Origin: DASZWJ01 sp963813895
GTDB taxonomy: Bacteria > Pseudomonadota > Gammaproteobacteria > JAURND01
DNA length: 64,000 nucleotides
Direction: 5' to 3'
Assembly (NCBI GenBank): GCA_963813895.1
Contig: CAWFAS010000004.1
Span: 186,001-250,000, forward strand
The first letter of the stretch is position 1; the number at the start of each line of letters is the position of its first letter. Position numbers and translations under genes: made by a program. Under the pieces are notes generated by a model. That model was not told the origin of the DNA, ran no database searches, and saw only the letters and a list, made by a program, of their open reading frames with translations. Positions 8,245-18,400 of the stretch are shown piece by piece.

Positions 8245-10203
8245 ATGAAAAAAACTTTCACCCCTCCAGCTATTGCAGATTATGGTTACATCGGCGATTG
8301 CCATTCTTCAGCACTGATTTCCAAACAAGGATCCATTGATTGGTGCTGTATGCCGCGCATAGATTCCGCCAGCTGTTTTGGACGTTTGCTTGACTGGGAG
8401 AATGGTGGATTTTGCCAAATAATTCCAAAACATCCCTATGAGACAGTTCGGCGTTATTTAGAAGGAACCATGATCCTTGAAACCCAATTTTCCACCGACA
8501 AAGCCACCGCACGAGTACTTGATTTTTTTCCAATGCGCAGAGGAGGTCGGGACAATCCCCGCAAACAAATCATACGCATTGTAGAAGGCATCAGTGGTCG
8601 CATGCGACTCAGCCTCGATATAAAACCGCGCTTTGATTATGGCGCAATCAAGCCTTGGATACGCCGTTATAAATACACTTCTTTTATTGCCATGGGCGGC
8701 AGTAACGGATTACTCATGTCCGGTGATATGCCGATGGAACTAGAAAATCCGCATCATCTATCTTCTACATTCTATCTTGCACCCCAGAAGCGTCTATATT
8801 TATCGATTCTTTACTGCAGTCCCGATGAATTAGATTTTATTGAAGTGGAAGTGCCTTCGATTGACGAACTTGAATGGCGACTAACAGAAACCCAGAACTG
8901 GTGGTATAGCTGGATTTCTCAAGATAAGATTCCTGACCCTTGCGAAATGGGCGCCTGTAAACTACGAGTAGTGAATCCAAATCAAACCTCAGAGCATAAA
9001 ACACCTCGCCGCAAATCAGCAAAAAAAACTTTTCCCACTGACTACGATAAGCCCTCTTTGCAGCTCCCAGCTTCTATGCTAAGTCGCTACTCTCAACACA
9101 TTGTTCGCTCCGCTTTGGTTTTAAAAACCCTATCCTACGCGCCTACTGGTGCGATTGTGGCGGCTTCTACTACTTCTTTGCCTGAATGCGAGGGTGGCAA
9201 TAGAAATTGGGATTATCGTTATAGCTGGATCCGCGATTCCTATTTTTCAGTCAGAGCGCTTGCATGGCTTGGTTTCACAAAAGAAGCCGACTTATTCCGA
9301 CAATTTATTGAGCGCAGCAGTCATAGTAGTGTAGATGGTCTTAAAATACTATTTGGCGTTGATGGAGAAACCAGACTCCATGAATATAATGTGGAGGAAT
9401 TAAGTGGCTATCGTGGTTCAAAACCCGTCAGAATAGGCAATGCAGCGGTTAATCAATTACAATTAGATATCTACGGCGAATTGTTGGACTTAACTTGGAC
9501 CCGACATCAGGCCGGCTATTTACCCGATGAAGATTATTGGCATTTTTTAGTAGATATCGTCAACCTGGTTTGTAAAATTTGGCGCAGCCCCGATAGCGGT
9601 TTCTGGGAAGTACGCGATAATCTAAGACATTTCGTACACTCAAAAGTGATGTGCTGGGTAGCGCTGGACCGAGGCATCAAGCTAGCACAAGATTTAGGCG
9701 CAGCTGTTCCCTTAAAAAAATGGCAACATACCCGTGAACAAATTCGGCAAATAGTGGAAGAAAAAGGATATAATTCCGAGCGTGGCGTTTTTATCCAGGC
9801 ATTCGGCTTCCCGCAAATGGATGCTAATTTGTTATTATTGCCCATGCTGGATTTTGTGGATTTTAATGACGAACGTATGCTGCGAACAGTGGATGCTATC
9901 CAAGAAGATTTGCTAGAGGATGGCCTATTACGCCGTTATCCAGCTTATAGCGATGGTATGGAAGGAGAAGAGGGAGTATTCCTCGCCTGTTCATTCTGGT
10001 TGACTATCTGTCTGGCACGTCAATCCCGCTTAAAGGAGGCACACAAAATTTTTCAACGTGCTATTGCTACCGGTAACGACCTGGGATTATTTTCCGAAGA
10101 GTATGATCCAAAAAATAAAAAAATGTTAGGTAATTTTCCTCAGGCGTTAACCCATCTTTCCTTGATCGCTGCTGCTGTGGTGTTGCATGAAGTGGAAAAA
10201 TAA
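8245..10203 (+). CDS. Glycoside hydrolase family 15 protein (glucoamylase/trehalase-like)
   Basis: 652 residues, cytoplasmic, no signal peptide. The N-terminal IADYGYIGDCHSSALIS and GSIDWCC and the (alpha/alpha)6-barrel motifs WDYRYSWIRDS (about 323-333) and GMEGEEGVFLACSFW (about 571-585) are characteristic of bacterial GH15. Members hydrolyse terminal alpha-glucosidic bonds of maltodextrin (glucoamylase) or of trehalose. With trehalose synthesis genes next door both are plausible: it could recycle trehalose or trim the TreY substrate. An insertion rich in Lys and Pro (about residues 247-285) separates the N-terminal domain from the barrel and is probably a flexible linker. The start at 8245 follows a spaced aaggcaaactaca; upstream sequence is repeat-derived. 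Confidence 0.88.
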   Translation: MKKTFTPPAIADYGYIGDCHSSALISKQGSIDWCCMPRIDSASCFGRLLDWENGGFCQIIPKHPYETVRRYLEGTMILETQFSTDKATARVLDFFPMRRGGRDNPRKQIIRIVEGISGRMRLSLDIKPRFDYGAIKPWIRRYKYTSFIAMGGSNGLLMSGDMPMELENPHHLSSTFYLAPQKRLYLSILYCSPDELDFIEVEVPSIDELEWRLTETQNWWYSWISQDKIPDPCEMGACKLRVVNPNQTSEHKTPRRKSAKKTFPTDYDKPSLQLPASMLSRYSQHIVRSALVLKTLSYAPTGAIVAASTTSLPECEGGNRNWDYRYSWIRDSYFSVRALAWLGFTKEADLFRQFIERSSHSSVDGLKILFGVDGETRLHEYNVEELSGYRGSKPVRIGNAAVNQLQLDIYGELLDLTWTRHQAGYLPDEDYWHFLVDIVNLVCKIWRSPDSGFWEVRDNLRHFVHSKVMCWVALDRGIKLAQDLGAAVPLKKWQHTREQIRQIVEEKGYNSERGVFIQAFGFPQMDANLLLLPMLDFVDFNDERMLRTVDAIQEDLLEDGLLRRYPAYSDGMEGEEGVFLACSFWLTICLARQSRLKEAHKIFQRAIATGNDLGLFSEEYDPKNKKMLGNFPQALTHLSLIAAAVVLHEVEK

Positions 10204-10293
10204 TTTACGGATCCCCTTGCGGGAAAGGGGATACAGTGCTTTTCTCAAAAATTAGAGCGAATTATTCAACAACACCACCAGGAAAAGACCTAT

Positions 10294-11478
10294 ATGGAAC
10301 ATTTTAAAAAAACCCTAACTATTAGCTGTTTAATCCTAATATTAGCTTTAGTACTAGCTGGAATCCTTTATTATTTAGGTCTTCTCGGTGCCCATATCCA
10401 ATTAAGCAAAGCTCGCTTCGATCAACTACCTGGATGGCAACAAGATGATCAAAGTCTAGCGCTAAAGTCATTTCAACAGTCCTGTAGCCAAATTTTAAAG
10501 CTACCTCCCAACTCTGCGTTTGGCAAATTACCTGAAATACCGCCTACACAAAAGTGGCAAGCTATTTGTCTAGCAGCAGTAAAAATTAGCACTGCAGATC
10601 AAAAAAGCGCCAGACAATTTTTTGAGCAATGGTTTGATCCTTATCAAGTTAAAAATAATTTTAATCCTAAAGGCCTATTCACTGGCTATTATCTGCCTTT
10701 AATTCAGGGAAACCTAAATGCCGCCGGGGCATATACGATTCCTATCTATGGATTACCCAACGATTTAATTTCTGTAAACCTGGGACTATTTAAGCCGGAA
10801 TTAACTGGCAAAAAAATTAGAGGCCGTGTGCAAAACCAAACATTGGTTCCTTATCCAGACCGCGCGCAGATAAATAATGGCGCTATTAATGGCAAGGCTC
10901 CCGTATTATTTTGGACTAATGATGCCGTTCAGTTATTTTTTACCCAAATCCAAGGCTCAGGACTTATCCAACTGCCTAACAATAAAACCGAATTAATTGG
11001 CTATGCCGGAGAAAATGGCCGACCCTATACTGCTATTGGCAAAATATTAATTCAAAAAAAAGCACTGACAAAAGATATCGTTTCGATGGAAACAATTCAG
11101 GACTGGCTGCATAAAAATCCACAACAAATCAATTCAATTTTAAATCAAGATGCCTCCTATGTTTTCTTTAGAGTTTTAAAGGGGATAAGCCCAGTAGGAT
11201 CACAACAAATCCCTCTAACCCCACAGCGTTCATTAGCCGTAGACACCCACTACATTCCACTCGGCGCCCCACTGTGGTTAGTCTCTACCGTGCCCAACAA
11301 AAATTCCAACACCAACCCTACCCCTTACCAACATTTACTCATTGCCCAAGATACCGGAGGCGCTATTGTCGGCATAATCCGCGGCGATATTTATTTTGGC
11401 CCTGGAATAGACGCTGCCTTCATGGCTGGACATATGAAAAATAGCGGGAAATATTGGATATTACTTCCCAAATTATGA
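10294..11478 (+). CDS. mltA: Membrane-bound lytic murein transglycosylase A
   Basis: 394 residues. It cleaves the MurNAc-GlcNAc bond of peptidoglycan with 1,6-anhydro formation in the periplasm. One N-terminal hydrophobic segment (about 9-35) acts as signal/anchor; I see no lipobox, whereas E. coli MltA is a lipoprotein. The MltA domain begins near GLFTGYYLPLIQG (about 128-140). The C-terminal 3D domain carries the typical AQDTGGAIVGIIRGDIYFGPG with its conserved Asp residues, then AAFMAGHMKNSGKYWILLP to the C-terminus. Ribosome site aggaaaag lies before the ATG. It stands alone between repeats. Confidence 0.9.
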   Translation: MEHFKKTLTISCLILILALVLAGILYYLGLLGAHIQLSKARFDQLPGWQQDDQSLALKSFQQSCSQILKLPPNSAFGKLPEIPPTQKWQAICLAAVKISTADQKSARQFFEQWFDPYQVKNNFNPKGLFTGYYLPLIQGNLNAAGAYTIPIYGLPNDLISVNLGLFKPELTGKKIRGRVQNQTLVPYPDRAQINNGAINGKAPVLFWTNDAVQLFFTQIQGSGLIQLPNNKTELIGYAGENGRPYTAIGKILIQKKALTKDIVSMETIQDWLHKNPQQINSILNQDASYVFFRVLKGISPVGSQQIPLTPQRSLAVDTHYIPLGAPLWLVSTVPNKNSNTNPTPYQHLLIAQDTGGAIVGIIRGDIYFGPGIDAAFMAGHMKNSGKYWILLPKL

Positions 11479-11484
11479 GGTAAC

Positions 11485-11584
11485 CGAGCCGTGCGCGTTA
11501 GCAAGCGTTACAAAACATATTTCTTGCGATCTCCGATAAAAAAGCACTAGATAGTTCGGCAACGCTTGCTGACGCGCAGCTCGG
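11485..11584. repeat. Short copy of the gccgcgcgcgttagcaagcg inverted-repeat family
   Basis: Left arm cgagccgtgcgcgttagcaa and right arm ttgctgacgcgcagctcgg flank about 45 bp of unrelated sequence. The full-length relative is at 29108-29264. It sits between mltA and the ligase remnant, and no promoter or terminator function is evident. Confidence 0.7.
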
Positions 11585-11642
11585 TAAAAGCCTGACGCAT
11601 AGTTCGGTAAGAACGGCTGCATAGTTCTAAATCCTGTTATTC

Positions 11643-12326
11643 TTATTCCAATTCCCTCACTCTGAGAAAACTAGCAAAGCGTGGAACATTATTTTTGGTT
11701 TTACCAAAATACTTATAGGTTATGGTACTACCCACCCTAGGTGGATTTTTCCTTTGTTCATCGCTAAAACCACTGCCAATTTTAAAACGCACTTTATCCT
11801 TATTTTCCACCAAAAGAGCGCCTAGCCTATTTTTATATTTTCCCTTGCCAGCTATCTGCGCCAGGACTATTGCTTCCGCATCATCAGAAGGTTTAACTTT
11901 TAACAGATCGTCATTACGAACAGCTTGATAATAGGATTCGCTTCGATGCAACATTAAACCTTCACCGCCCTGCCCCACAATAATATTAAGTTGGTTCATT
12001 AATTCCGCATGGCCAGCAATTTTATTTTGTTCTACTAATTGCAAATAGTCTGACCCTGATTCATCAATTATTTTTTTCAAGTCGTTGAGACGCTGGGTAA
12101 AAACAGCCGGATTTTTTGGCATATCAAACACCATATAACGAATTTTCCTCCATTGGGTCTCATTAAAATTCTGCTGTCTTATTGTGCTAGAAACAAGTTC
12201 AAATTGGTTCCGACCGATCCATAATTCACCGTCGAGCGGTACCGTGGGAAACCTTTCAATGAACCACCCAGGAGTAGCTATAATATTACCTTGCCTGGAA
12301 ATTAATTTTTTACCATCCCAGTCGGT
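11643..12326 (-). pseudogene. ATP-dependent DNA ligase remnant, 5' truncated
   Basis: The frame is open from a TGA at 12327-12329 to the TAA at 11643-11645. It reads TDWDGKKLISRQGNIIATPG..., then LDGELWIGR, MVFDMP, GGEGLMLHRSESYY and KVKPSDDAEAIV, and a C-terminal OB-fold-like part with KYKNRLGALLVE and TYKYFGKTKNNVPRFASFLRVRE. These are motifs III, IIIa, IV and V of the small (about 280-residue) bacterial ATP-dependent ligases. Motif I, which holds the adenylated lysine (usually E-K-x-D-G-V-R just before YWDGK), is missing along with everything upstream, and the only ATG is internal (12134). The truncated product cannot form the ligase-AMP intermediate, so this is called a pseudogene. Confidence 0.85.
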
Positions 12327-12580
12327 TCATTAATTTAAAATATTAAGTAAAAATTGCGCCCGTCATACCTGGACATGGAAGAATCTATGGCACGTTATGG
12401 TATGAATTCATTGGCTGATGTTTGCATTTAAATTTTTTATTGTAAATACCGTAACCGCAGGTCGCCTTCCATGTAGTTACAGCACTGACTAAATAGTAAA
12501 CACAAGCTTAGGAAGATAGGAAATCCATGCTTTCTTGTGTACAATCCGCCCATATCTAAATCACTAACGAGGGATTAATC

Positions 12581-14074
12581 ATGCAATTGACTTATGCAGA
12601 CATCAAAGCGAAAGCGAATAATTTACGTTTTAAAAACCAAGCTTTTATAAATGGACGGTACGTTAATGCAGCAGCTGAAAAAACTTTTGACTGCATAAAC
12701 CCGGCTACGGGAAAGATTCTTACCCAAGTAGCCGCCTGTGACCATGAAGATGTTGATTTAGCTGTAGGCGCGGCACGTCGTGCCTTTGAATCGGGTGTTT
12801 GGTCACAATCAGCACCAGCCCACCGTAAACAAATTTTATTGCAATTTGCAAATTCTATTGAGCAACATCAGCTCGAATTAGCCCTACTTGAAACATTAGA
12901 CATGGGCAAACCCATTAGTGACAGCCTAAATGATGTAGCATATGCAGTAAAATCACTACGCTGGTATGCTGAAATCATTGATAAAGTTTATGGCTATATC
13001 GCGCCAACTGAACCAGACATCTTGGCCTTGATTACTCGTGAACCTTTAGGTGTGGTAGGGGCAGTCATACCATGGAACTTTCCCCTCTATTTAGCCTGTA
13101 GCAAAATCGGCCCAGCCCTTGCCACCGGAAATTCGGTTATTATCAAGCCCGCTGAACAATCGCCCCTGACCTCTATTTTTATCGCCGAATTGGCTGCCGA
13201 GGCAGGAATTCCTGATGGGGTGGTCAACGTCATTCCGGGTTACGGCGAGACAGCTGGCAAAGCCCTGGGTTTACATGCTGAAGTGGATGGCATTAGTTTT
13301 ACCGGTTCAACTGAAGTGGGTAAATTATTTTTACAATATAGCGCCGAATCCAATATGAAGCGTGTCTCCCTGGAATGTGGCGGGAAATCTCCTAATATTG
13401 TACTTACTGATTGTAAAAACCTGGATAAAGTGGCTCAACACTCTATTGCAGGTGCTTTCAGTAATCAGGGGGAGATCTGTTGCGCTCCAACACGCTTATT
13501 GGTGGCTGAGGGTATCCGCGACGAACTAATCGACCGCTTGAAGACTCATAGTAATAGATTCCAACCCAGCGACCCATTAAATCCGGAAACCGCCATGGGC
13601 GCTCTCGTCGATCAAACACAATTACAGCGCGTGTTGACCTATATTAAAGCTGGAAAGAATGAAGGTGCAGATTTAGTCTTAGGAGGTAATCAAGTAAAAC
13701 AGGATACGGGCGGATGCTTTGTTGAACCGACTATTTTCTCCCGCGTTAAAAATTCCATGACCATCGCCCGAGAAGAAATTTTTGGACCCGTATTATCCGT
13801 GTTAACTTTTAAAGATGAAGCCGAAGCGATAAAAATTGCCAACGATACGCATTATGGCCTTGCAGCCTCATTGTGGACCAATGATATTAATAAAGCCCAC
13901 AAGGTAGCCAAGGCATTGCGAGCCGGAGTGGTTTCCGTAAACTGTATCGACAGTGGCGACATCACGACACCCTTTGGAGGGTATAAGCAATCGGGTATCG
14001 GGCGCGAATCTTCCTTTTTCGGGTTAGAGCATTATTTGGAAATCAAAACGACTTGGATACATTTGTCTAATTGA
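12581..14074 (+). CDS. puuC: NAD(P)-dependent aldehyde dehydrogenase, PuuC-like
   Basis: 497 residues, the usual length. It aligns by eye over its whole length with E. coli PuuC (gamma-glutamyl-gamma-aminobutyraldehyde dehydrogenase): FINGRYVNAAAEKTF, GVVGAVIPWNFPLYL, KPAEQSPLT, FTGSTEVGK, the catalytic Glu in SLECGGKSPNIV, the catalytic Cys in NQGEICCAPTRLL (Cys300), EEIFGPVLSV and PFGGYKQSGIGRE. It oxidises aldehydes to acids with NAD(P)+. No other putrescine-pathway gene is next to it, so the true substrate is uncertain. The upstream 250 bp hold no gene; a good ribosome site (acgaggg) precedes the ATG. Confidence 0.88.
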   Translation: MQLTYADIKAKANNLRFKNQAFINGRYVNAAAEKTFDCINPATGKILTQVAACDHEDVDLAVGAARRAFESGVWSQSAPAHRKQILLQFANSIEQHQLELALLETLDMGKPISDSLNDVAYAVKSLRWYAEIIDKVYGYIAPTEPDILALITREPLGVVGAVIPWNFPLYLACSKIGPALATGNSVIIKPAEQSPLTSIFIAELAAEAGIPDGVVNVIPGYGETAGKALGLHAEVDGISFTGSTEVGKLFLQYSAESNMKRVSLECGGKSPNIVLTDCKNLDKVAQHSIAGAFSNQGEICCAPTRLLVAEGIRDELIDRLKTHSNRFQPSDPLNPETAMGALVDQTQLQRVLTYIKAGKNEGADLVLGGNQVKQDTGGCFVEPTIFSRVKNSMTIAREEIFGPVLSVLTFKDEAEAIKIANDTHYGLAASLWTNDINKAHKVAKALRAGVVSVNCIDSGDITTPFGGYKQSGIGRESSFFGLEHYLEIKTTWIHLSN

Positions 14075-14089
14075 TTCAATATGTGGTGG

Positions 14090-14370
14090 CTGTCATCCTG
14101 AGCGCAGCGAAGGATCTCCAGTACGTGATTTGTACTGAATAGCACTAGCTTAAAAATGGCTTACTCCCCTCTCCCGCTTGCGGGAGAGGGGAGGGGGTGA
14201 GGGTGTTTCCTCGGACGCAAATGCAGATCGATACACCCTCATCCCCGACACATCGAACGCAAGCGGGAAAAGGGAGAAAGCCGACCCTCAACCTGGAGCG
14301 CTGAATAGTTAGCATTGCGCTGAGGTGACAGCCTTCGGAGGGAGATCCTTCGCTGCGCTCAGGATGACAG
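14090..14370. repeat. Palindromic repeat with a second repeat nested between its arms
   Basis: Left arm ctgtcatcctgagcgcagcg (14090 on) and right arm cgctgcgctcaggatgacag (to 14370) belong to the family seen at 24746, 25142, 29345 and 53472, where the arms lie only ~20-35 bp apart. Here they are separated by a different inverted repeat (about 14165-14283, cctctcccgcttgcgggaga ... cgcaagcgggaaaagggag). The only close relative of that nested repeat is at 48579-48707. This suggests insertion of one repeat into another. It fills the 306-bp gap after puuC. Confidence 0.85.
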
Positions 14371-14390
14371 CCTTCGGCTGTCACTTTTTT
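14365..14390 (+). terminator. Rho-independent terminator (after puuC)
   Basis: An 8-bp stem tgacagcc/ggctgtca with a ttc loop is followed by ctttttt. The T-run overlaps the last codons of the convergent O-methyltransferase gene (its Lys-Lys-stop). Its left stem is the outer end of the palindromic repeat, so here a repeat arm forms part of the terminator. Confidence 0.7.
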
Positions 14391-15043
14391 CGCGCTAATG
14401 TTAACCCATCACCAATAGGTAACAGACTAAGCGAAATCCTTGAATCTTTTAATAACTGCGAATTTAACTCCCGTATCATTACCGTGCTGGGATCCTGTAT
14501 TTCGGGGTCCGCTACTTTCCCCTTCCATAAAACATTATCAATCGCCACAACCCCACCAGGACGTAATAACTCAATAGCCCCTTCATAGTAATTTTTATAA
14601 TTCTGTTTATCCGCATCAATAAAAATAAAATCAAAACTATTACCTTCGCCTTTTTTCAACAATTCCGCCTGGGTATCCACTGCCAAGCCCAATCTTAAAT
14701 CAATTTTATTTTCAACCCCCGCCAGTTGCCAATAGCGTTTTGCTATATTTGTCCATTCTTCATTAATATCACAAGCAATTATCCTGCCGTCATCTGGCAG
14801 TGATAGTGCTACAGATAAAGCACTATAACCAGTAAAAACTCCAATCTCTAATGTTTTACGGGCATTTAATATTTCAATTAAGAACCCCAGGAATTGTCCT
14901 TGTTCAGGAGATATTTGCATTTGGCCGACGGTTAACTGATGGGTTTCTTCCCGCAATTTTCGCAATACCTCAGGCTCACGCAGTGAAACAGACTGCAGGT
15001 AGGAATATAGCCTGGGTGTTAGATTAAGAGTGGTATCTGACAT
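14381..15043 (-). CDS. Class I SAM-dependent O-methyltransferase (caffeoyl-CoA OMT-like)
   Basis: 220 residues, the family's usual length. The SAM-binding core is LEIGVFTGYSALSVALSLP (motif I), followed by IIACDINEEW and the metal/catalytic segment FDFIFIDADKQNYKNYYE, then LLRPGGVVAIDNVLWKGKV. This belongs to the Mg-dependent catechol/caffeoyl-CoA O-methyltransferase family (Methyltransf_3), which methylates hydroxyls of small phenolic compounds. The substrate is unknown. It is a single gene, convergent with puuC and sharing its terminator region. Confidence 0.9.
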   Translation of the reverse strand: MSDTTLNLTPRLYSYLQSVSLREPEVLRKLREETHQLTVGQMQISPEQGQFLGFLIEILNARKTLEIGVFTGYSALSVALSLPDDGRIIACDINEEWTNIAKRYWQLAGVENKIDLRLGLAVDTQAELLKKGEGNSFDFIFIDADKQNYKNYYEGAIELLRPGGVVAIDNVLWKGKVADPEIQDPSTVMIRELNSQLLKDSRISLSLLPIGDGLTLARKK

Positions 15044-15179
15044 AAATTATTCCCTAAACCTGAGGTAGTTAACATAATCGCTATATCGCTATTTTGTCCT
15101 ACTACCATCCAATTGGGAAGCTCTATTGCTTCCCTCATCTTGTCTTATAAAAAATTAATTAACTATTCAGCACATTCGA

Positions 15180-15360
15180 GAATTGTCATTCCCGCTTTAC
15201 AGAACTATCCAAGAATGATGGACTTTCAAGCGGGAACCTATTGCCTATCTTTCCCTTAAAACTGCCAGGTGCAGTTAACAGTTGGGTTATAGGTTCCCGC
15301 CCGAAAGATCAACACGTTCGCTCCAAATTGTGCCAGCGGGAATGACATTTCCCTGAATTT
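15180..15360. repeat. Inverted repeat with gtcattcccg arms
   Basis: Outer arms read aattgtcattcccgctttac... and ...gcgggaatgacattt; inner arms read caagcgggaacctat and ataggttcccgccc. The layout (outer arms, inner arms, central spacer) is like the miniature element at 20739 but the sequence differs. It lies in the 440-bp gap upstream of the 1032-residue gene; I see nothing else there apart from AT-rich sequence nearer the start codon. Confidence 0.75.
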
Positions 15361-15483
15361 GGTGAATGGTTACTAAAAAATTTAATTAACCGCAAAACGT
15401 TAATATTATTTTAAGCTGAGCAGGGTAGATTGATGCATAAAAGCATCTACTAAAAAATACCTCACGCAGCGAGTGAATATAAA

Positions 15484-18400
15484 ATGACTGATGAAAAACA
15501 TAAATTAGAAGCTAAACTTGAACTGGATCCACAGTTATTTAGTTACATACACTATCCACCGCTCCCACATCAAATAAAGCTGAATGATCCTGAGCTCAGT
15601 GACTTAAACGTTAATAAAAATGCGGACCCAGTTCCTACAGAACAAGTTACACCCGAAAAACTTGAACTAAACACTGAACCTGGACTCGGTCTTAGTAATA
15701 CATATTATCCGGATAAAGAAAATACTCAGCCGCCCTCACGCCCATTACCTGATGATTATGAACTTCAAAACGTCTATGTGACAGTGTCAGAACAAGTTAC
15801 AACTAAAAAACTTGACCCAAAAACTGAACCTAAAATCGACGAAAAACTGTTAGTGACTGACACATATTATCCGAGCACAAGAAATACTCAACCGAATGAT
15901 CTTGAGCTCAGTGACATAAATGTTAATGCGGACCCAGTTCCTACAGAACAAAAACACCAAACAAAAATTTCAGGCCATGAACAACGCCAGAAAATTTTTG
16001 CTGAATTCCCCTCAATAATTCAAAACCATGTCAGTGACCTAAAAGATCAAAAACCCTCTATAGCACATGGCGAAAAATTATTTAAAACCACATTAGCAGC
16101 CGTTAACCAAGGTAATTTCCCAGAAGCTTATTTACTCCTAAATCAACACCTTGATAATGCTCAAGGCACTTACTCAATTTTTGACCACAAAAATAAATTG
16201 TACTTGCGAGATGCAAGAGAAAAAGACCTAGCTGAAAAAGGAAATACCGCGTTTCAAGGTTTTGCTATTATGGGTCTGAATTATTTCCATACAGCTATAA
16301 AGGCGTTGGAATATAAATTTGACGATGATCAACTTAAACCTTTTCGAGAAAAAGCTGTTGAATTTCTGAATACTATTAAGAATTGTGCGACAGAAGCTGA
16401 TGCACAAGAAGTGACAGCAAAGGCCGTTGAAACTATCAATCAGTGGCTTATGAAAGAGTTAAGCATGGATAAAGAAACAGCCGAAAAAACCCTGGCTAAG
16501 CAAAAAGATTTTTGTAATTTAAATCAGCCACCCTATACTCAAGCTACTTTAATCAGAGTAGCGCTGACTGATAAGAAAGGGCATAAAGATTTTCTCCATA
16601 TTGATACACCGATCGAAACTCAAACAGAGGCAATGATTGCTGAATTCAGTAATAGAAAAAGTAAACCCTGGTATAACGAACTAGATGCAGGCCTGCGAGA
16701 ATTAGTTGATGAAGTTGCCGAAGATTTAATAGCTGGTAAACCTATATCCACTATACCAACCCAGATGCGGGAACTATTAATGCCAGGTATCCGCAATGCT
16801 GGATTAGATGGCATCTGGGCCATCGAAGACAATCAATACAATTTAGTGTGGCAAGGCCATCATATGGCTAGCCCTGGTTATAAGCAAGAAACCCCTGAAG
16901 CTGCTCGTTTAACCAAACTATTAGCAGAACAAGTGGCAGAGGAGTTAGAAGCACTTTCAGTTTGTGTAACCACCTTGATCAGCCCTCTCCCATTTAAAGA
17001 AGGTGAGCTACCGTTGCACAATGGAATTGTAGCCGGAATTCAAGCAGCTAACACAGACTCAACTATGCATTATTCGAATGTACCGGTTAATGTGGGAAGG
17101 ACCTTCACAACACCTCGCTTGGAAGGTGTTAAGTCCATATTAAACAATGTAAACATCTTGCTTGCTTATGGTAAAGTGCTAGATTTACATGAGGCAGACT
17201 ACCTCCGAAAATCGCCTACTGAATTTTGGAACGATGAAGACTCAGGTGAAAAAAGTCTTACCAGAGAACAGATTAAAGCAAAACTCAATGAAACCAATAA
17301 AAAGAATGAGAACCTAATAGATTTAATCCAGATCACCTATGAACTGCGACGTTTTATAAATGACTCTAGTAAAAAACAAAGTTTAGGCTCAGATCCGCAA
17401 AATCACAACGTACAATTAGTCGCTAATTTAAAGCAAGTAGCCTATTTAGTTAACCTTTGTATGTCTGAGCGTCCGACCCATATACAAGCCTTGCTCTTAT
17501 ACAATGTGCTTGATGCAACAAAAAATACTCAAGAACGTGGTCAGCTAAGAGAGTTAATCGAGGAGTTAGCTGAAAATACAAAGAAATTAAAACTACATAA
17601 AACGACGCCTGATGATAATAAGGATAGCGAAAGTGAAAATGTAGAATATCTCAAAGCTCGCCAAATCGAATTAACAGCAAACCTGCAGTCACTCATACAT
17701 CGCATCAAAGGCAATAAAGCTTTTGTGCGACAAGTCGACGGCTGTGTCAGCTCAAAAGACCGTGAAGGGGTTGTTCGTTTAGTAACTATCATTAATGTCA
17801 TATATCAACGTATGACCAATAGCCCGGTTAACTTTAAGACTATGTCGGCTCAAGAGAAAAATTTATATAACAATATAGCCCTGTCTGTGGTAACCAGCGA
17901 TGACGTGCAGAGACAAGCCGGCCTGCATGGTGGCACTCTAGGTGCACACGGAATTAAAGGGGCAAGTAAAATGTTTCCAGCAGGAGTTAGCCCCGAAGTT
18001 CTTGCGCAATTACTATCCCACCTGGAATTAATGACAGCAAAATATAATCATAAGCCACCGACGCGATCAAAAAAAGACCCACAGCCCCGCCCTAACCCCA
18101 CGTTAATGGTAGAGCACGAAGGTTTAGCAGACCTCATGATAAAATTTCAAAATAATGTTAATGCCGTGTTAAAGACAGCCTCGAAACAAAACTCTGTAAA
18201 ATCTCCAACGACTGAAGAGAATCTCAGTAATGACGAGAAAAACACGAGAACGTCTACAGGTAGATTCGCAGAATTTTTTAAGAAACCAGTTCCCGGAATT
18301 ACTGAAATTAATACAGCATGTAAAGCCATAGCTGATTGTATTATTTCATACAAAACAGCAAAACCTACTAATGAGGACTTAAAAGCTTTTTTTGAAGCCG

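Noticed and set aside
14090..14370. Clustered short repeats as a CRISPR array
   Set aside because: Repeats are inverted, irregularly spaced, lie in different gaps, and there are no equal-length unique spacers or cas genes.
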